64,000 nucleotides of DNA from Nocardioides sp. W7 (GCF_022919075.1 NZ_CP095078.1:5332001-5396000), one strand, 5' to 3'. Shown: positions 52,711 to 63,448, numbered from the stretch's first letter. Notes: generated by a model not told the origin, from the sequence alone. A program made the numbers and translations.

Positions 52711-53109
52711 TCAGCGCTCCAGCGCCTCGGGACCGAAGGCCTGGGGCAGCACCTGGTCCATCGTCAGCACGCCGGTGGGGGTCCAGACGAGCAGCTCCGC
52801 TCCCCCGTGCTCCCACAACAGCTGGCGGCACCGACCGCACGGCATGATCACGTCGTCGTCGCCGTTCACGCACACGAAGCGGGTCAGCCGACCACCACCT
52901 CCGGCCACCAGCGACGACACCAGCCCGCACTCGGCACACAGGGTCACGCCGTACCCGGCGTTCTCGACGTTGCAGCCGACGACCACCCGGCCGTCGTCGA
53001 CGAGGGCGGCGGCACCCACGGGGAACCCGCTGTACGGCGCGTAGGCCCGCTGCGCGACCTCGATCGCGGCCCGACGCAGGCCCTCCCACGTCTCGTCCAG
53101 CTCGGTCAT
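52711..53109 (-). CDS. cdd: Cytidine deaminase
   Basis: The 132-residue tetrameric-type enzyme has the zinc site TLCAECGL (Cys and catalytic Glu, near residue 55) and MPCGRCRQLL (two Cys, near 91), with YSGFPVGAAAL and GCNVENAGYG before it. It deaminates cytidine and deoxycytidine to uridine forms, which feed deoA. AAGGAGG four bases before ATG 53109 is a strong ribosome site. It is divergent from the nucleoside ABC importer, 174 bp apart. Confidence 0.96.
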   Translation of the reverse strand: MTELDETWEGLRRAAIEVAQRAYAPYSGFPVGAAALVDDGRVVVGCNVENAGYGVTLCAECGLVSSLVAGGGGRLTRFVCVNGDDDVIMPCGRCRQLLWEHGGAELLVWTPTGVLTMDQVLPQAFGPEALER

Positions 53110-53283
53110 CGCGCCTCCTTCGTCCGCGCCGAGCCTGCCACAGACGCCAGATATGCCCGTCCTTAGGTCCCAAGTCGATAACCCTTTCGCCACCGACCCT
53201 CGGAGTTGCCCCGCGAAGCTCCAGGACGCACTACGGTGACCGGTCGTCGCCCCCAGAGGCGGGGCAAGGATTTGGAGGCAGAT

Positions 53284-54378
53284 GTGAAGAAGATGCGGAA
53301 GGTCATCGTCGGCGGTATCGCCGTCCTGGCGGCGTCCAGCGCGCTGGTCGCGTGCGGGGACGCCCCCGACGAGTCCGGCTCGTCGGGTGGGACCGAGGCC
53401 AAGAGTGACTTCCTCCCGTGCATCGTCTCCGACGCGGGCGGCTTCGACGACAAGTCGTTCAACCAGCTCGGCTACGAGGGCGTCGAGGCGGCCGCCAAGG
53501 AGCTCGGCGCGGAGTTCAAGGGCGTCGAGTCCAACAGCGAGAACGACTACGCCCCCAACCTGGAGAGCCTGGTCTCCGAGGGCTGCAACATCATCGTGGC
53601 CGTCGGTTTCGCCCTCTCCGCGGCCACCGTCGAGTCCGCGACCGCGAACCCCGACCTCCACTACGCCCTGATCGACGACGCGGCCGACAACGACTTCGAC
53701 GGCAAGAAGGACGCCGACAACGTCAAGCCGCTCCTCTACGACACCGCTCAGGCGGCCTTCATGGCCGGCTACGCGGCCGCCGACTTCACCAAGACCGGCA
53801 CCGTCGGCACCTACGGCGGCGAGCCGTTCCCGACCGTGACGATCTTCATGGACGGCTTCCGCCAGGGCGTCGAGTACTACAACGAGCAGAAGGGCAAGGC
53901 CGTCAAGGTCGTCGGCTGGGACGGCGAGAACGGCACCTTCACCGGCGGCTTCGAGGCCAACGAGAAGGCCACCAACGCCGCTCAGCAGCTGCTCGACCAG
54001 GACGCCGACGTCCTGCTGCCCGTCGGCGGCCCGATCTACGAAGGCGCGCTGACCGCCATCGCCGACTCGGGTGTCGAGGCCGTCATGATCGGCACCGACG
54101 CCGACGTGTTCGAGTCCGACCCGCGGACCCAGGAGGTCATCCTGACCTCGATCCTCAAGGGCATGGACATCTCCACGCAGGAGGTCATCCTGGCCGCCGC
54201 CGACGACAAGTTCGACGGCGAGCCCTACGTCGGCACGCTCGAGAACGACGGCGTCGGCATCGCGCCGTTCCACAACTTCGAGGGCGAGGTCTCCGAGACC
54301 CTCCAGGGCGAGCTCGACGAGATCCGGGCCGGCATCATCGACGGCTCGATCACGGTGGAGTCCTACCTCAAGAAGTGA
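53284..54378 (+). CDS. BMP-family nucleoside-binding lipoprotein
   Basis: The 364-residue protein has lipobox LVAC (Cys near residue 24) followed by an acidic/Ser linker. The BMP/PnrA fold starts VSDAGGFDDKSFNQLGYEGV, with later GYAAADFTKTGTVGTYGG. BMP-family proteins bind purine or other nucleosides for an ABC importer, and the ATPase and two permeases follow directly. GTG 53284 has GGAGG five bases upstream. The terminator at 54388-54422 between it and the ATPase gene would let the binding protein be made in excess. Confidence 0.9.
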   Translation: MKKMRKVIVGGIAVLAASSALVACGDAPDESGSSGGTEAKSDFLPCIVSDAGGFDDKSFNQLGYEGVEAAAKELGAEFKGVESNSENDYAPNLESLVSEGCNIIVAVGFALSAATVESATANPDLHYALIDDAADNDFDGKKDADNVKPLLYDTAQAAFMAGYAAADFTKTGTVGTYGGEPFPTVTIFMDGFRQGVEYYNEQKGKAVKVVGWDGENGTFTGGFEANEKATNAAQQLLDQDADVLLPVGGPIYEGALTAIADSGVEAVMIGTDADVFESDPRTQEVILTSILKGMDISTQEVILAAADDKFDGEPYVGTLENDGVGIAPFHNFEGEVSETLQGELDEIRAGIIDGSITVESYLKK

Positions 54379-54387
54379 CACCCCCGC

Positions 54388-54422
54388 GAAGGGAGGTCGA
54401 CCGGCTCGGTCGGCCTCCCTTC
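54388..54422 (+). terminator. Hairpin terminator after the binding-protein gene
   Basis: A 15-bp stem (54388-54402/54408-54422, one G-U pair) with loop GGCTC follows the stop by 9 bp. It probably causes partial termination before the ABC ATPase gene, which has its own promoter. Confidence 0.7.
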
Positions 54423-54470
54423 CGCATCGGTGCCCGCGTGCGCCCTCGACGCCTCCCCGTCGCCCTCTCC

Positions 54471-54476
54471 TAGGAT
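54471..54476 (+). promoter_or_regulatory. -10 box of leaderless ABC operon promoter
   Basis: TAGGAT lies exactly 7 nt before ATG 54484. Confidence 0.6.
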
Positions 54477-54483
54477 CGCCACC

Positions 54484-55994
54484 ATGCAACTGGCTCTGCG
54501 CAACGTGACCAAGCGCTTCGGCAGTCTCATCGCCAACGACCACATCTCCCTGACCGTCGACCAGGGCGAGATCCACTGCCTCCTGGGTGAGAACGGCGCG
54601 GGCAAGTCGACGCTGATGAACGTCCTCTACGGCCTCTACCAGGCCGACGAGGGCGAGATCCTCGTCAACGGGGAGGTCATGAGCTTCGCCAACCCGGGCG
54701 ACGCCATCGCGGCCGGCATCGGCATGGTCCACCAGCACTTCATGCTCGTCCCGGTCTTCACGGTCGCGGAGAACGTCATGCTCGGCAACGAGCAGACCGG
54801 GTTCGCCGGCTCCCTCGACCTCGAGGCCGCCCGGGAGCGGGTCCGGGAGATCTCGGCCCGGTTCGGCTTCCACGTCGACCCCGACGCGGTCGTCGAGAAC
54901 CTCCCGGTCGGCGTCCAGCAGCGCGTCGAGATCATCAAGGCGCTCTCCCGGGACGCCCGGATCCTGGTCTTCGACGAGCCGACCGCCGTCCTCACGCCCC
55001 AGGAGACCGACGAGCTGATGCAGACCATGCGCCAGCTCCGCGAGTCCGGGGCCGCCATCGTCTTCATCACCCACAAGCTCCGCGAGGTCCGCGAGGTCGC
55101 CGACCGGATCACCGTGATCCGCCGCGGCCAGGTCGTCGGCGAGGCCGATCCCACCGCCAGCAACGCCGAGCTCGCCTCCCTCATGGTCGGCCGCCCCGTC
55201 GAGCTGACCGTGCACAAGGGTGCCCCGACGCTCGGGGAGGACGCCCTGGTCGTCTCCGGGCTCACCGTCGCCGACAGCAACGGCCTCGTCCACGTCGACA
55301 ACGTCAGCTTCACCATCCGCCGCGGCGAGGTGCTCGCCGTCGCGGGGGTCCAGGGCAACGGCCAGACCGAGCTCACCGAGGCCCTGCTCGGGCTCCAGGA
55401 GCACGTGCTCGGCTCGATCGTGCTCGACGGGCACGAGCTGGCCGGTCGCCCGGTCCGCAAGATCCTCGACGCCGGCGTGGGCTTCATCCCCGAGGACCGG
55501 CAGGAGGACGGACTGGTCGGGGAGTTCTCCATCGCCGAGAACCTGATGCTCGACCGCAGCTTCGACCGCCCTTTCGTTCGCAACGGCACCCTGCAGGTCA
55601 CCACGCGCGACACCTTCGCCCGCGAGAAGCTCGAGGAGTACGACATCCGCGCCCCCGGCATCAGCACCCCCGCCGGCCAGCTGTCGGGCGGCAACCAGCA
55701 GAAGGTGGTCGTGGCCCGCGAGCTCTCCCGGGACCTGCGGCTCCTGGTGGCCGCCCAGCCCACCCGCGGCGTGGACGTCGGCTCGATCGAGTTCATCCAC
55801 CAGCAGGTCGTGGCGACCCGCGACTCCGGCGTCCCCGTCCTGGTCGTCTCCACCGAGCTCGACGAGGTCGTGGCGCTGGCCGACCGGATCATGGTGCTCT
55901 ACCGGGGTCAGGTCGTCGGTATCGTGCCGGCCGACACCCCACGCGAGGTGCTCGGCCTGATGATGACCGGAGAACGACCCGCAGGAGCTGTCGC

Positions 55995-55998
<4 letters not shown>
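54484..55998 (+). CDS. Nucleoside ABC importer ATPase (double domain)
   Basis: The 504-residue protein has two ATPase halves, as in sugar and BMP-type nucleoside importers. The first has Walker A GENGAGKST (near residue 34), signature LPVGVQQRVEIIKAL and Walker B ILVFDEPTAVLTP. The second has a degenerate Walker A (GVQGNGQTE, near 293), signature LSGGNQQKVVVAREL and LLVAAQPTRGVD, where the usual Glu after Walker B is Gln. This asymmetry is usual in the family. It overlaps the first permease gene by 4 bp. Confidence 0.93.
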
Positions 55999-57235
<1,237 letters not shown>

Positions 57236-57239
<4 letters not shown>

Positions 57240-58525
57240 GCACCACCATCCCGTCGGTCCCCGCCCCGGGGGTCACCGACCAGCCGCAGGTCATCACCCT
57301 GGTCAGCAAGAAGGTCCCGGTGATGTACGCCGTGCTGACCCTCGCGCTGGCCGCGGCCGTCGGCTTCAGCTCCCAGGCGGGCGACACCACCTTCCGGCTG
57401 GCCACGCGTCACGACGTCTACAAGCTGCCGGCGATCACCGTCCCCGCCGAGGCGACCGCCTGGGTGATGGTGGCGCTGATGTCGCTGTGCACGGCCGAGT
57501 CGGTACGCCGCTACCGCGCTCGTCGGACCACTCCGCTGTGGCTGACCGCGGTCTTCTCCGTGGTCGGCATGACCGGCTTCCTCTCCTGGGCGGCCGCGGG
57601 CGGGTCGATCCCGGTCGTCGGCCTGCTGGCCGGGGCGCTGACCCTCGCCGTACCCCTCGTCTTCGGGGCGCTCGGCGGGGTCCTGGGTGAGCGGGCCGGT
57701 GTCGTCAACATCGCCATCGACGGCCAGCTCCTGGCGGGTGCCTTCGCCGCCGCGATCGTCGGCTCGATCGCCGGCTCGGCGTGGGCCGGCGTGCTGGGCG
57801 CCATGGCGGCCGGCGCCCTGGTCGCCCTGGTGCTGGGCGTCTTCGCGATCACCTACTTCGTCGACCAGGTCATCGTCGGCGTCGTTCTGAACGTGCTGGT
57901 CATCGGCTTCACCAGCTTCATGTTCTCCCAGGTGCTGGCCCCCAACACCGAGTCGCTGAACAGCCCGCCGCGGCTGGGCCCGGTGGCGATCCCGGTGCTG
58001 GGCGACATCCCCGTCATCGGCCCGATCTTCTTCCGGCAGTCCCCCCTCGTCTACCTGCTCTACGTCGCCGTCGTGGTCGTCGCCTGGGCGCTCTACCGCA
58101 CCCGGTGGGGCCTGCGGGTCCGCGCGGTCGGGGAGCACCCCAAGGCCGCGGACACCGTCGGCATCAACGTCGTGCGCACCCGCTACCGCACCGTGCTCAT
58201 CGCCGGCGCGATCGCGGGGGCCGGCGGCGCGTTCTACACCCTCGTCTCGGTCCAGCAGTTCAACCGCGAGATGACCGGTGGCGCCGGCTACATCGCGCTG
58301 GCCGCCGTCATCTTCGGCAAGTGGGACCCGATCCGGGCGACGCTGGCGGCCCTGCTCTTCGGCTTCGCCTCCAACCTGCAGGGCGTGCTGTCGGTGATCG
58401 GGTCGCCGGTGCCGAGCGAGTTCATGCTGATGCTGCCGTACGTCGTGACGATCTTCGCCGTCGCGGGCCTGGTCGGCCGCTCCCGCGGCCCGGCCGCGGT
58501 CGGGGTTCCGTACCGAAAAGGCTAG
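57236..58525 (+). CDS. Nucleoside ABC importer permease 2
   Basis: The 429-residue BPD_transp_2-type permease carries GVVNIAIDGQLLAGAFAAAI near residue 156 and VRAVGEHPKAADTVGINVV near 295, the same landmarks as permease 1. The N-terminal ~140 residues hold extra helices. It pairs with permease 1 in the channel. The GTG at 57236 overlaps the permease 1 stop and has AAGGAGG five bases upstream. A strong hairpin follows at 58552-58584. Confidence 0.92.
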
Positions 58526-58551
58526 TGAAGCTAGGTTCCCTAGGACGTGCA

Positions 58552-58584
58552 GAGGGGGCGTGACCGTGACGGTCACGCCCCCTC
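58552..58584. terminator. Bidirectional hairpin terminator
   Basis: Perfect 15-bp arms (58552-58566 and 58570-58584; GAGGGGGCGTGACCG and complement) surround loop TGA, between convergent genes. Confidence 0.82.
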
Positions 58585-58620
58585 GTCGCTTTGTGGGTCG
58601 GTGTCGTGGATCGACGCCGG

Positions 58621-59676
58621 TCAGTCGACCGCGCTGACCAGGGCCTGCGACTCGGCCACCGGGATGTACGTCGTGGCACCGCTCGTCTTGTTCTCGAGCT
58701 CGCCGCCCTCGCCCTGGTTGGAGGTCCAGGTGGCCTGCCAGATCGCCGAGGTGCTCACGGGGAATCCGTTGGCGTAGCCCCACGAGGCCCGGCCGAAGGA
58801 GAGCACGCAGCCGCTCGACTCGTCGACGCCGGCGGCGTACGCCTGACGCGCCTGGGTGGTGTCACACCGGGTGGTGCCGGCCGGCGAGGTGACCGACAGC
58901 CCGTCGGTGCTCGCGGTGACCGTGGCGCTGACCGGTCCGGCGGACGCGGTGACGCTGCGCTCCCCGACCGCGTCGAGGTCGTCGACCCACATCCAGGTCG
59001 GAAGATTGACCAGAGAGGCGTTGGCGGTGTCGCCGATCTTGGGGTTCCAGTCCAGGGTCGGCTCGACGAGGTCCATCACCTCGTAGGCGTACTCGGCGAG
59101 GATCTCGGGGTCCACCACCGGGTCGGGCTGCTGACCGGTCGGGAACCAGTTGATCGTGACCAGGATCGGGCCCTCGCGCCCCGGCTGGGTACCGCTGCCG
59201 CAGCCGCGCGCGTTCAGCTCCGCGGCCTGCTCGTAGCCGTCGCCCTCGGGGCGCAGGTCGTCGTTGATCTCGAGGGCGTACCAGGTGATGTCGGTGCCGC
59301 TGGCTTGCGCCTTGACGGCCTCGACGAAGCGGTCGTAGTCCACCGCCAGGGCGCCTTCGGCCGCGTGTCCGGTCAGCCAGGGCCTGACCTCGTCCTCCCA
59401 GTACTTCTTGACGGCCTCGGGGTCCTCGGGGTCGACCTCCCAGCCGAGCGCGGAGACCGGCTCCCACCAGCACAGCGGCGGCGGCGAGGGAACGGAGGCG
59501 CGCAGCGCCTGGCTGACGTCGCCGGTCACCGTCACGTGGGTGGCACCCGCCCCGTAGCCATCACCGTTGTCGTCGCCGGTGCCGCCGCTGGCGCCGCCGG
59601 CCGATGCCGGCCCCACCGTGCCCAGCACGAGAGTCGCCGCCGCTGCCGGGGCGACCAGCATCCGTGAGAGCCTCAT
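58621..59676 (-). CDS. Secreted protein of the second ESX-linked operon
   Basis: The 351-residue protein has a signal peptide (MLVAPAAAATLVLGTVGPASA), no lipobox and no later membrane segment. It is acidic, has five or six Cys, and includes NLPTWMWVDDLDAVGERSVTA near residue 225. I recognise no enzyme family. Similar secreted proteins with an LPTWxWV stretch occur in other actinobacteria. Its ATG overlaps the stop of the lipoprotein gene before it. It should act outside the membrane with the two lipoproteins. Confidence 0.65.
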   Translation of the reverse strand: MRLSRMLVAPAAAATLVLGTVGPASAGGASGGTGDDNGDGYGAGATHVTVTGDVSQALRASVPSPPPLCWWEPVSALGWEVDPEDPEAVKKYWEDEVRPWLTGHAAEGALAVDYDRFVEAVKAQASGTDITWYALEINDDLRPEGDGYEQAAELNARGCGSGTQPGREGPILVTINWFPTGQQPDPVVDPEILAEYAYEVMDLVEPTLDWNPKIGDTANASLVNLPTWMWVDDLDAVGERSVTASAGPVSATVTASTDGLSVTSPAGTTRCDTTQARQAYAAGVDESSGCVLSFGRASWGYANGFPVSTSAIWQATWTSNQGEGGELENKTSGATTYIPVAESQALVSAVD

Positions 59677-60287
59677 CGGTAGTCACACTCCTGGTTCTCG
59701 CTCGTGGTGTTGGCCTCGACGACCCGCCAGTCGGGTCCTTCGCGGACCAGCGTGCCCTTGGTCGTGAAGAAGCTCAGCCCGGTCTCGGCCGGGTTGCCGT
59801 TGCGGGCCAGCGTGACGGTCGTGTCGCGGAAACAGCCCTCGACGACCGCCTCGTCCCCGGTGACCCGGATCTTCGAGATCGCCGCGACCACGCCACCGGT
59901 CTGGGTCTCCCCACGCGACTTCATCCGCTCGAGGTACTCCAGCGGGCCGGTGGCGGCGTCCCGGTCGGCCAGCGCGTACAGCGCGTCGCGGTCCGCCTCG
60001 CCGTCGTGGTACATCCGCACGACCTCGGTCCAGTAGGAGAACCAGACCTCGGCGGCGGCCTGCTCGTCGGGGCTTGCGGCCACCGAGGTGCCGCGGGCCA
60101 CCTCGCCGTCGAGCGGGTCCTCGGGGATCGCGCCGTCGTCCGCGGGCTCCGTCGCCGCACCGGACTCGGTCGCGGCGGGTGTCTCGTCGAGGGTGAGCGT
60201 CTTCGCCTCGCTCCCGCCGTCGTCGCCGCAGCCCGTCAGCGCCAGGACTCCCACGCAGGCCAGGACAGCCACCCGGGCGACCACCAT
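59673..60287 (-). CDS. Lipoprotein of the second ESX-linked operon (A)
   Basis: The 204-residue protein has lipobox LTGC (Cys near residue 17) and an acidic linker. An NTF2-like domain may follow (VWFSYWTEVVRMYHDGEADRDALYALA, then VVEGCFRDTTVTLARNG). ATG 60287 has GAGGAG eight bases upstream. It ends in NQECDYR, overlapping the secreted-protein gene by 4 bp. Function unknown. Confidence 0.65.
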   Translation of the reverse strand: MVVARVAVLACVGVLALTGCGDDGGSEAKTLTLDETPAATESGAATEPADDGAIPEDPLDGEVARGTSVAASPDEQAAAEVWFSYWTEVVRMYHDGEADRDALYALADRDAATGPLEYLERMKSRGETQTGGVVAAISKIRVTGDEAVVEGCFRDTTVTLARNGNPAETGLSFFTTKGTLVREGPDWRVVEANTTSENQECDYR

Positions 60288-60392
60288 CAACTGCACTCCT
60301 CGTCGCTCGCTCCAGCGACCGGGGCGAGAGCCCCGGTCGCGTTCCACTCATTCCCGGGCTGCACGGTGCCAAACACCGCGGTGCCTCGTGGG

Positions 60393-60809
60393 TCACTCGT
60401 CCTCGGGGAGGCTCGGGACGGGGCGCTCGCCGTACTTCTCGCCCAGCTCGGCCTCGTCCGTGCGGACGCTGAGGCTGACGTAGTCGGACTCGACCCGCTC
60501 GAGGTCGGAGACCCGGACGCTGATGCCGTACAGCGGTGTCACCTCCGAGGCCCACACCGCGCGGACGGTCGAGTCGAGCAGGGCCGGTACGTCGCAGCGA
60601 CGACACTCGACCGTGAGCGCGGCCCGCGCCTGGTTCTCCGCATCGTCGACATAGCGCGCGACGACGTCGGTGACACCGTCCTCCGCGGCGACCTGCTCGG
60701 CGACCTCGTCGAGGAGCCCCTGGTTGGCCTCGGCCTCTTCCGGGGACGTCGCGGGACCACAGGCCGCGAGAACCACCACCAGGGCTGCCGTCCCCAGCAG
60801 CCGCCTCAC
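60393..60809 (-). CDS. Lipoprotein of the second ESX-linked operon (B)
   Basis: The 138-residue protein has lipobox LAAC (Cys near residue 17) and one small mixed domain (VTDVVARYVDDAENQARAAL, then LTVECRRCDVPALLDSTVRA). The GTG at 60809 shares a base with the stop of the hydrolase gene, so the two are made together. The position just after an ESX-linked hydrolase would suit an immunity or folding partner, but that is unproven. Confidence 0.65.
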   Translation of the reverse strand: MRRLLGTAALVVVLAACGPATSPEEAEANQGLLDEVAEQVAAEDGVTDVVARYVDDAENQARAALTVECRRCDVPALLDSTVRAVWASEVTPLYGISVRVSDLERVESDYVSLSVRTDEAELGEKYGERPVPSLPEDE

Positions 60810-62176
60810 TAGCGCTCCATGTGGAAGGTCCAGGCCGTCGTCGCGTCCTGGCCTCCCGGGTGGATGCTGGCGAGCGGCTGCAGGGCATCGTGCAGGGCCG
60901 GGTCGTCGGCGGCCTGTGCCTCGACGGCCTCGACCATCGGGAGGTACAGGTCGGTCATCGAGTGGTTGAGCTCAACCGCACCCTCCTGCTGGTGGGTGAC
61001 GATCGTGGTGTGGTTGCTGGCGTCGTCGTACGCCTCGCCGTCGAGGCGCGGCACGATGTCGTACTCGTTGACGAACGAGAGCACCTTCATGTCGTCCGGC
61101 AACGCGATGCTGTCGATCGGCGATCCGGCGGTGACGACGTTGTCCACCCGGTAGGGCCGTCCGCCCTCCGTGTCGGCGATCGCCTCCGCGACCCGGGCCG
61201 CGACGATGCCTCCCTGGCTGTGGCCGAGCAGGTTCACCGGCGCGTCCGGCGGGATGCCCGCCTCGCGCATCGCCCGCAGGACCGCCTCGACGTAGGCGTT
61301 GTCGGTGCCGGCGACGCCCGCGAAGTTGGTGCCGAGGTTCTGCACGAGCCCGCTGTCGGTGAGCTGCTCGGGCAGGCCGGGAGTCCCCGCGGGGAACGGG
61401 CCGTCGAACGCCTTCGTGCCCGGGAGGTAGATGTTGTAGGCCTCGTGGGGAGGTGAGCCCACCTTCTCGATCTTGAACGCGTCAGGCTGGTTGGCCATCT
61501 CGTCGAGCTTCTCCATCGCCTCGGCGAGGTTCGCCGGAGCCTTCTCCTCGGCCTGCTCGGAGGTCAGGCCCCCCAGGTCCTGGTCGTAGAGGAGGGCGAG
61601 CAGCGCGGCGCCCTGCTCGGCGTCGGCGGGGAAGCCGGCGCCGGGCATGAAGTAGTCGAGCAGCCCGGGCGTGCTGGCGACCAGCTCCTCGACCACGTCG
61701 GGGTGCTCCAGCACCCACCGGTTCGGGTCGTCGAAGAAGTCGCTCTGCCACAACGCCAGCGCGGTCACCGCCGCGGTCGGCACCGGTGCCACGGTGAGGC
61801 CGAACCCGAAGACCAGGCCCTGGGTGTGCTGGCGGACGTCCTCGACGTACTCCAGGGCCCGGTCGGTCGCCGCGAGGGCGGTGGCCTTGGCCTGGAGGAA
61901 GGACCCGGTGGCGGTCATCCGCACGGCGTTGGCACTGAGGCCCCCCGGGCCGTCGAGCGCGCCGAGCACGGCGCCCTCGAACGTCGCGAACGTCGTCGGG
62001 GCGAGGACTGCGCTGCTGAGCAGGTCGGGGTCGACGACGTACTTGTGGGTGGCCAGGGCGGTCTCGCCGACGTTCCAGCCCTTGCTGCGGATCAGGTCGC
62101 CGGTGGCGTCCATGTCGTCGAGGTCGGCCTCCACCCCGTGGCTGCCGCCGACGACGGTGTAGTCGCGGTCGCTCAC
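60809..62176 (-). CDS. Alpha/beta hydrolase with ESX-like helical head
   Basis: This is a 455-residue GTG-start protein. About 220 N-terminal residues are largely helical and lack a signal peptide. A lipase-like alpha/beta hydrolase domain follows with nucleophile elbow LLGHSQGGIVAARVAE (near residue 317). Asp in FVNEYDIVPRLDG and His in ELNHSMTDLY could complete the triad. It lies between an EspG-like gene and a lipoprotein gene and overlaps both, so a secreted esterase or lipase exported by type VII secretion is plausible. Alternatives are a cytosolic esterase or cutinase-like enzyme. Confidence 0.75.
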   Translation of the reverse strand: MSDRDYTVVGGSHGVEADLDDMDATGDLIRSKGWNVGETALATHKYVVDPDLLSSAVLAPTTFATFEGAVLGALDGPGGLSANAVRMTATGSFLQAKATALAATDRALEYVEDVRQHTQGLVFGFGLTVAPVPTAAVTALALWQSDFFDDPNRWVLEHPDVVEELVASTPGLLDYFMPGAGFPADAEQGAALLALLYDQDLGGLTSEQAEEKAPANLAEAMEKLDEMANQPDAFKIEKVGSPPHEAYNIYLPGTKAFDGPFPAGTPGLPEQLTDSGLVQNLGTNFAGVAGTDNAYVEAVLRAMREAGIPPDAPVNLLGHSQGGIVAARVAEAIADTEGGRPYRVDNVVTAGSPIDSIALPDDMKVLSFVNEYDIVPRLDGEAYDDASNHTTIVTHQQEGAVELNHSMTDLYLPMVEAVEAQAADDPALHDALQPLASIHPGGQDATTAWTFHMER

Positions 62177-62997
62177 GCCCAGGCCCCCTCGATGAGGACC
62201 GCGAGCCGCGGCACCAGGTCGCGGCGCTCGCACGGCTCCAGGCGCACCCGGCGAACCCCGTCGCCCCCGAGGTGCGTGCGGGCGCTCCACCAGCCGTGCT
62301 GGTCGAGGAACCACACGAGCATCCCCGGCAGCCGGTCGGGCTCACTCGGCAGCACGGTGAGGTGGAGCACGCCCTGGACGCTGTCGCTCCACTCCTGGAC
62401 CAGGCGTACGACGTCGGCCTCGACCCCGAGCAGGGCACCGAGCTCGGGACGCAGGGCGGGGTCGTCGGCCGCCGCGGGCAGCGTCGTCAGCGCCTCCAGG
62501 GGGACGTCCACCGGGCTGCGCCCGCGCCGGCCCGGACCCGGGTCGGGCAGCGCGTCGAGCACCTCCTGGCCGAACGAGCGGGCGTCGTACAGGGAGAGCA
62601 CGGCCTCGGCCCCGTCGCGCACCACGGACCCGCCGACCGCGGCATCGACCCAGTGGTAGGCCAGCAGGTCGAGGCCCACGCCGGCCAGGGAGACCCGCAC
62701 CCGCCGCGGCGCCGCGACCAGGCCGGCCAGGTTGGCCGCAACGGCCGGGGTCACTCCGACGTCGTCGAGGACGCCGTGGCCGTGCAGCGCGATCCCGGCC
62801 TCGGCGAGCAGCAGGTCGAGGTCGACGCCGGCGAGGGCCGCCACCGTCGGCGACGGCTCCGGCACCAGGTCGGCGGGCAACCGCAGGTCGCCGGACTCCA
62901 CGAGCGCCCGGTCCAGCGCGCTCAGCCCGGGCAGGCCGAGCCGCACACGGCGGGCGGACGCGACCGGCCGCCGCTCGCCGAGGCGGATCACAGCCAT
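62173..62997 (-). CDS. EspG-like ESX secretion-associated protein
   Basis: The 274-residue protein has the EspG-like pattern: LSALDRALVESGDLRLPADLV near residue 25, then DDVGVTPAVAANLAGLVAAP near 78, and paired beta stretches. EspG proteins are cytosolic chaperones that hold ESX substrates. Here the likely client is the WXG100 protein just upstream or the hydrolase just downstream; it overlaps the first by 10 bp and the second by 4 bp. The family call is by eye and needs a profile search. Confidence 0.6.
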   Translation of the reverse strand: MAVIRLGERRPVASARRVRLGLPGLSALDRALVESGDLRLPADLVPEPSPTVAALAGVDLDLLLAEAGIALHGHGVLDDVGVTPAVAANLAGLVAAPRRVRVSLAGVGLDLLAYHWVDAAVGGSVVRDGAEAVLSLYDARSFGQEVLDALPDPGPGRRGRSPVDVPLEALTTLPAAADDPALRPELGALLGVEADVVRLVQEWSDSVQGVLHLTVLPSEPDRLPGMLVWFLDQHGWWSARTHLGGDGVRRVRLEPCERRDLVPRLAVLIEGAWA

Positions 62998-63368
62998 CCC
63001 GTCACCTTGTCCCACGCGTCCGAGGCCTTGTCCTGGCCCCACTCGAAGGCACCCTGGGTCTCGTCCCAGGCCTCCTCGGCCGTGGCGCGCATCTTGTCGA
63101 CCATGTGGTGCATCCACTCGATCCGCTCCCGGACCGCCTGGGCGTGGGCACGCAGGTCGTCGGCCGCGTCGTTGAGCTGCTGGGCGTTGCCCTCGAGGTC
63201 CTCGCACAGCCCCGAGCACCGCTCGCGGTAGCGGTCCGCACCCGCGGACTGCCACGCCACGAGACCGACCTCCGAGCGAAAGGCGCGGGTCTGCTCCCGC
63301 ACCTCGTCCGCCCGCCCGTCGAGCTTGGTGGCGAGCTGCTCCAGCGCACCCGGATCCGCCAGTCCCAT
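62988..63368 (-). CDS. WXG100-like protein of the second ESX-linked operon
   Basis: The 126-residue helical protein has a WxS turn (LVAWQSAGADRYRERC, near residue 37), the form seen in many actinobacterial WXG100 relatives. It has a longer C-terminal tail (FEWGQDKASDAWDKVTGWL) than the usual ~100 residues, and two Cys. ATG 63368 opens the operon after a 12-bp tandem repeat. No EccC, EccB or EccD gene is nearby, so it may use the EssC/EccC-type ATPase at 46.3 kb. Confidence 0.78.
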   Translation of the reverse strand: MGLADPGALEQLATKLDGRADEVREQTRAFRSEVGLVAWQSAGADRYRERCSGLCEDLEGNAQQLNDAADDLRAHAQAVRERIEWMHHMVDKMRATAEEAWDETQGAFEWGQDKASDAWDKVTGWL

Positions 63369-63390
63369 GGCCGCGTCCTGCCCGTGGACC

Positions 63391-63448
63391 CCTCGGATCA
63401 AACCTCGGGTCGAGCCTCGGCTCAGGCCTCGGGTCAGGCCTCGGAGAG
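63391..63448. repeat. 12-bp tandem repeat, about 4.5 copies
   Basis: Units beginning CCTCGG follow each other every 12 bp (CCTCGGATCAAA, CCTCGGGTCGAG, CCTCGGCTCAGG, CCTCGGGTCAGG, then a partial). The array runs from the M20 gene's last codons into the gap before the WXG100 gene, where a promoter would be expected. Confidence 0.75.

Noticed and set aside
63391..63448. CRISPR array
   Set aside because: The 12-bp units are contiguous with no spacers, and no cas gene is present anywhere in the window.
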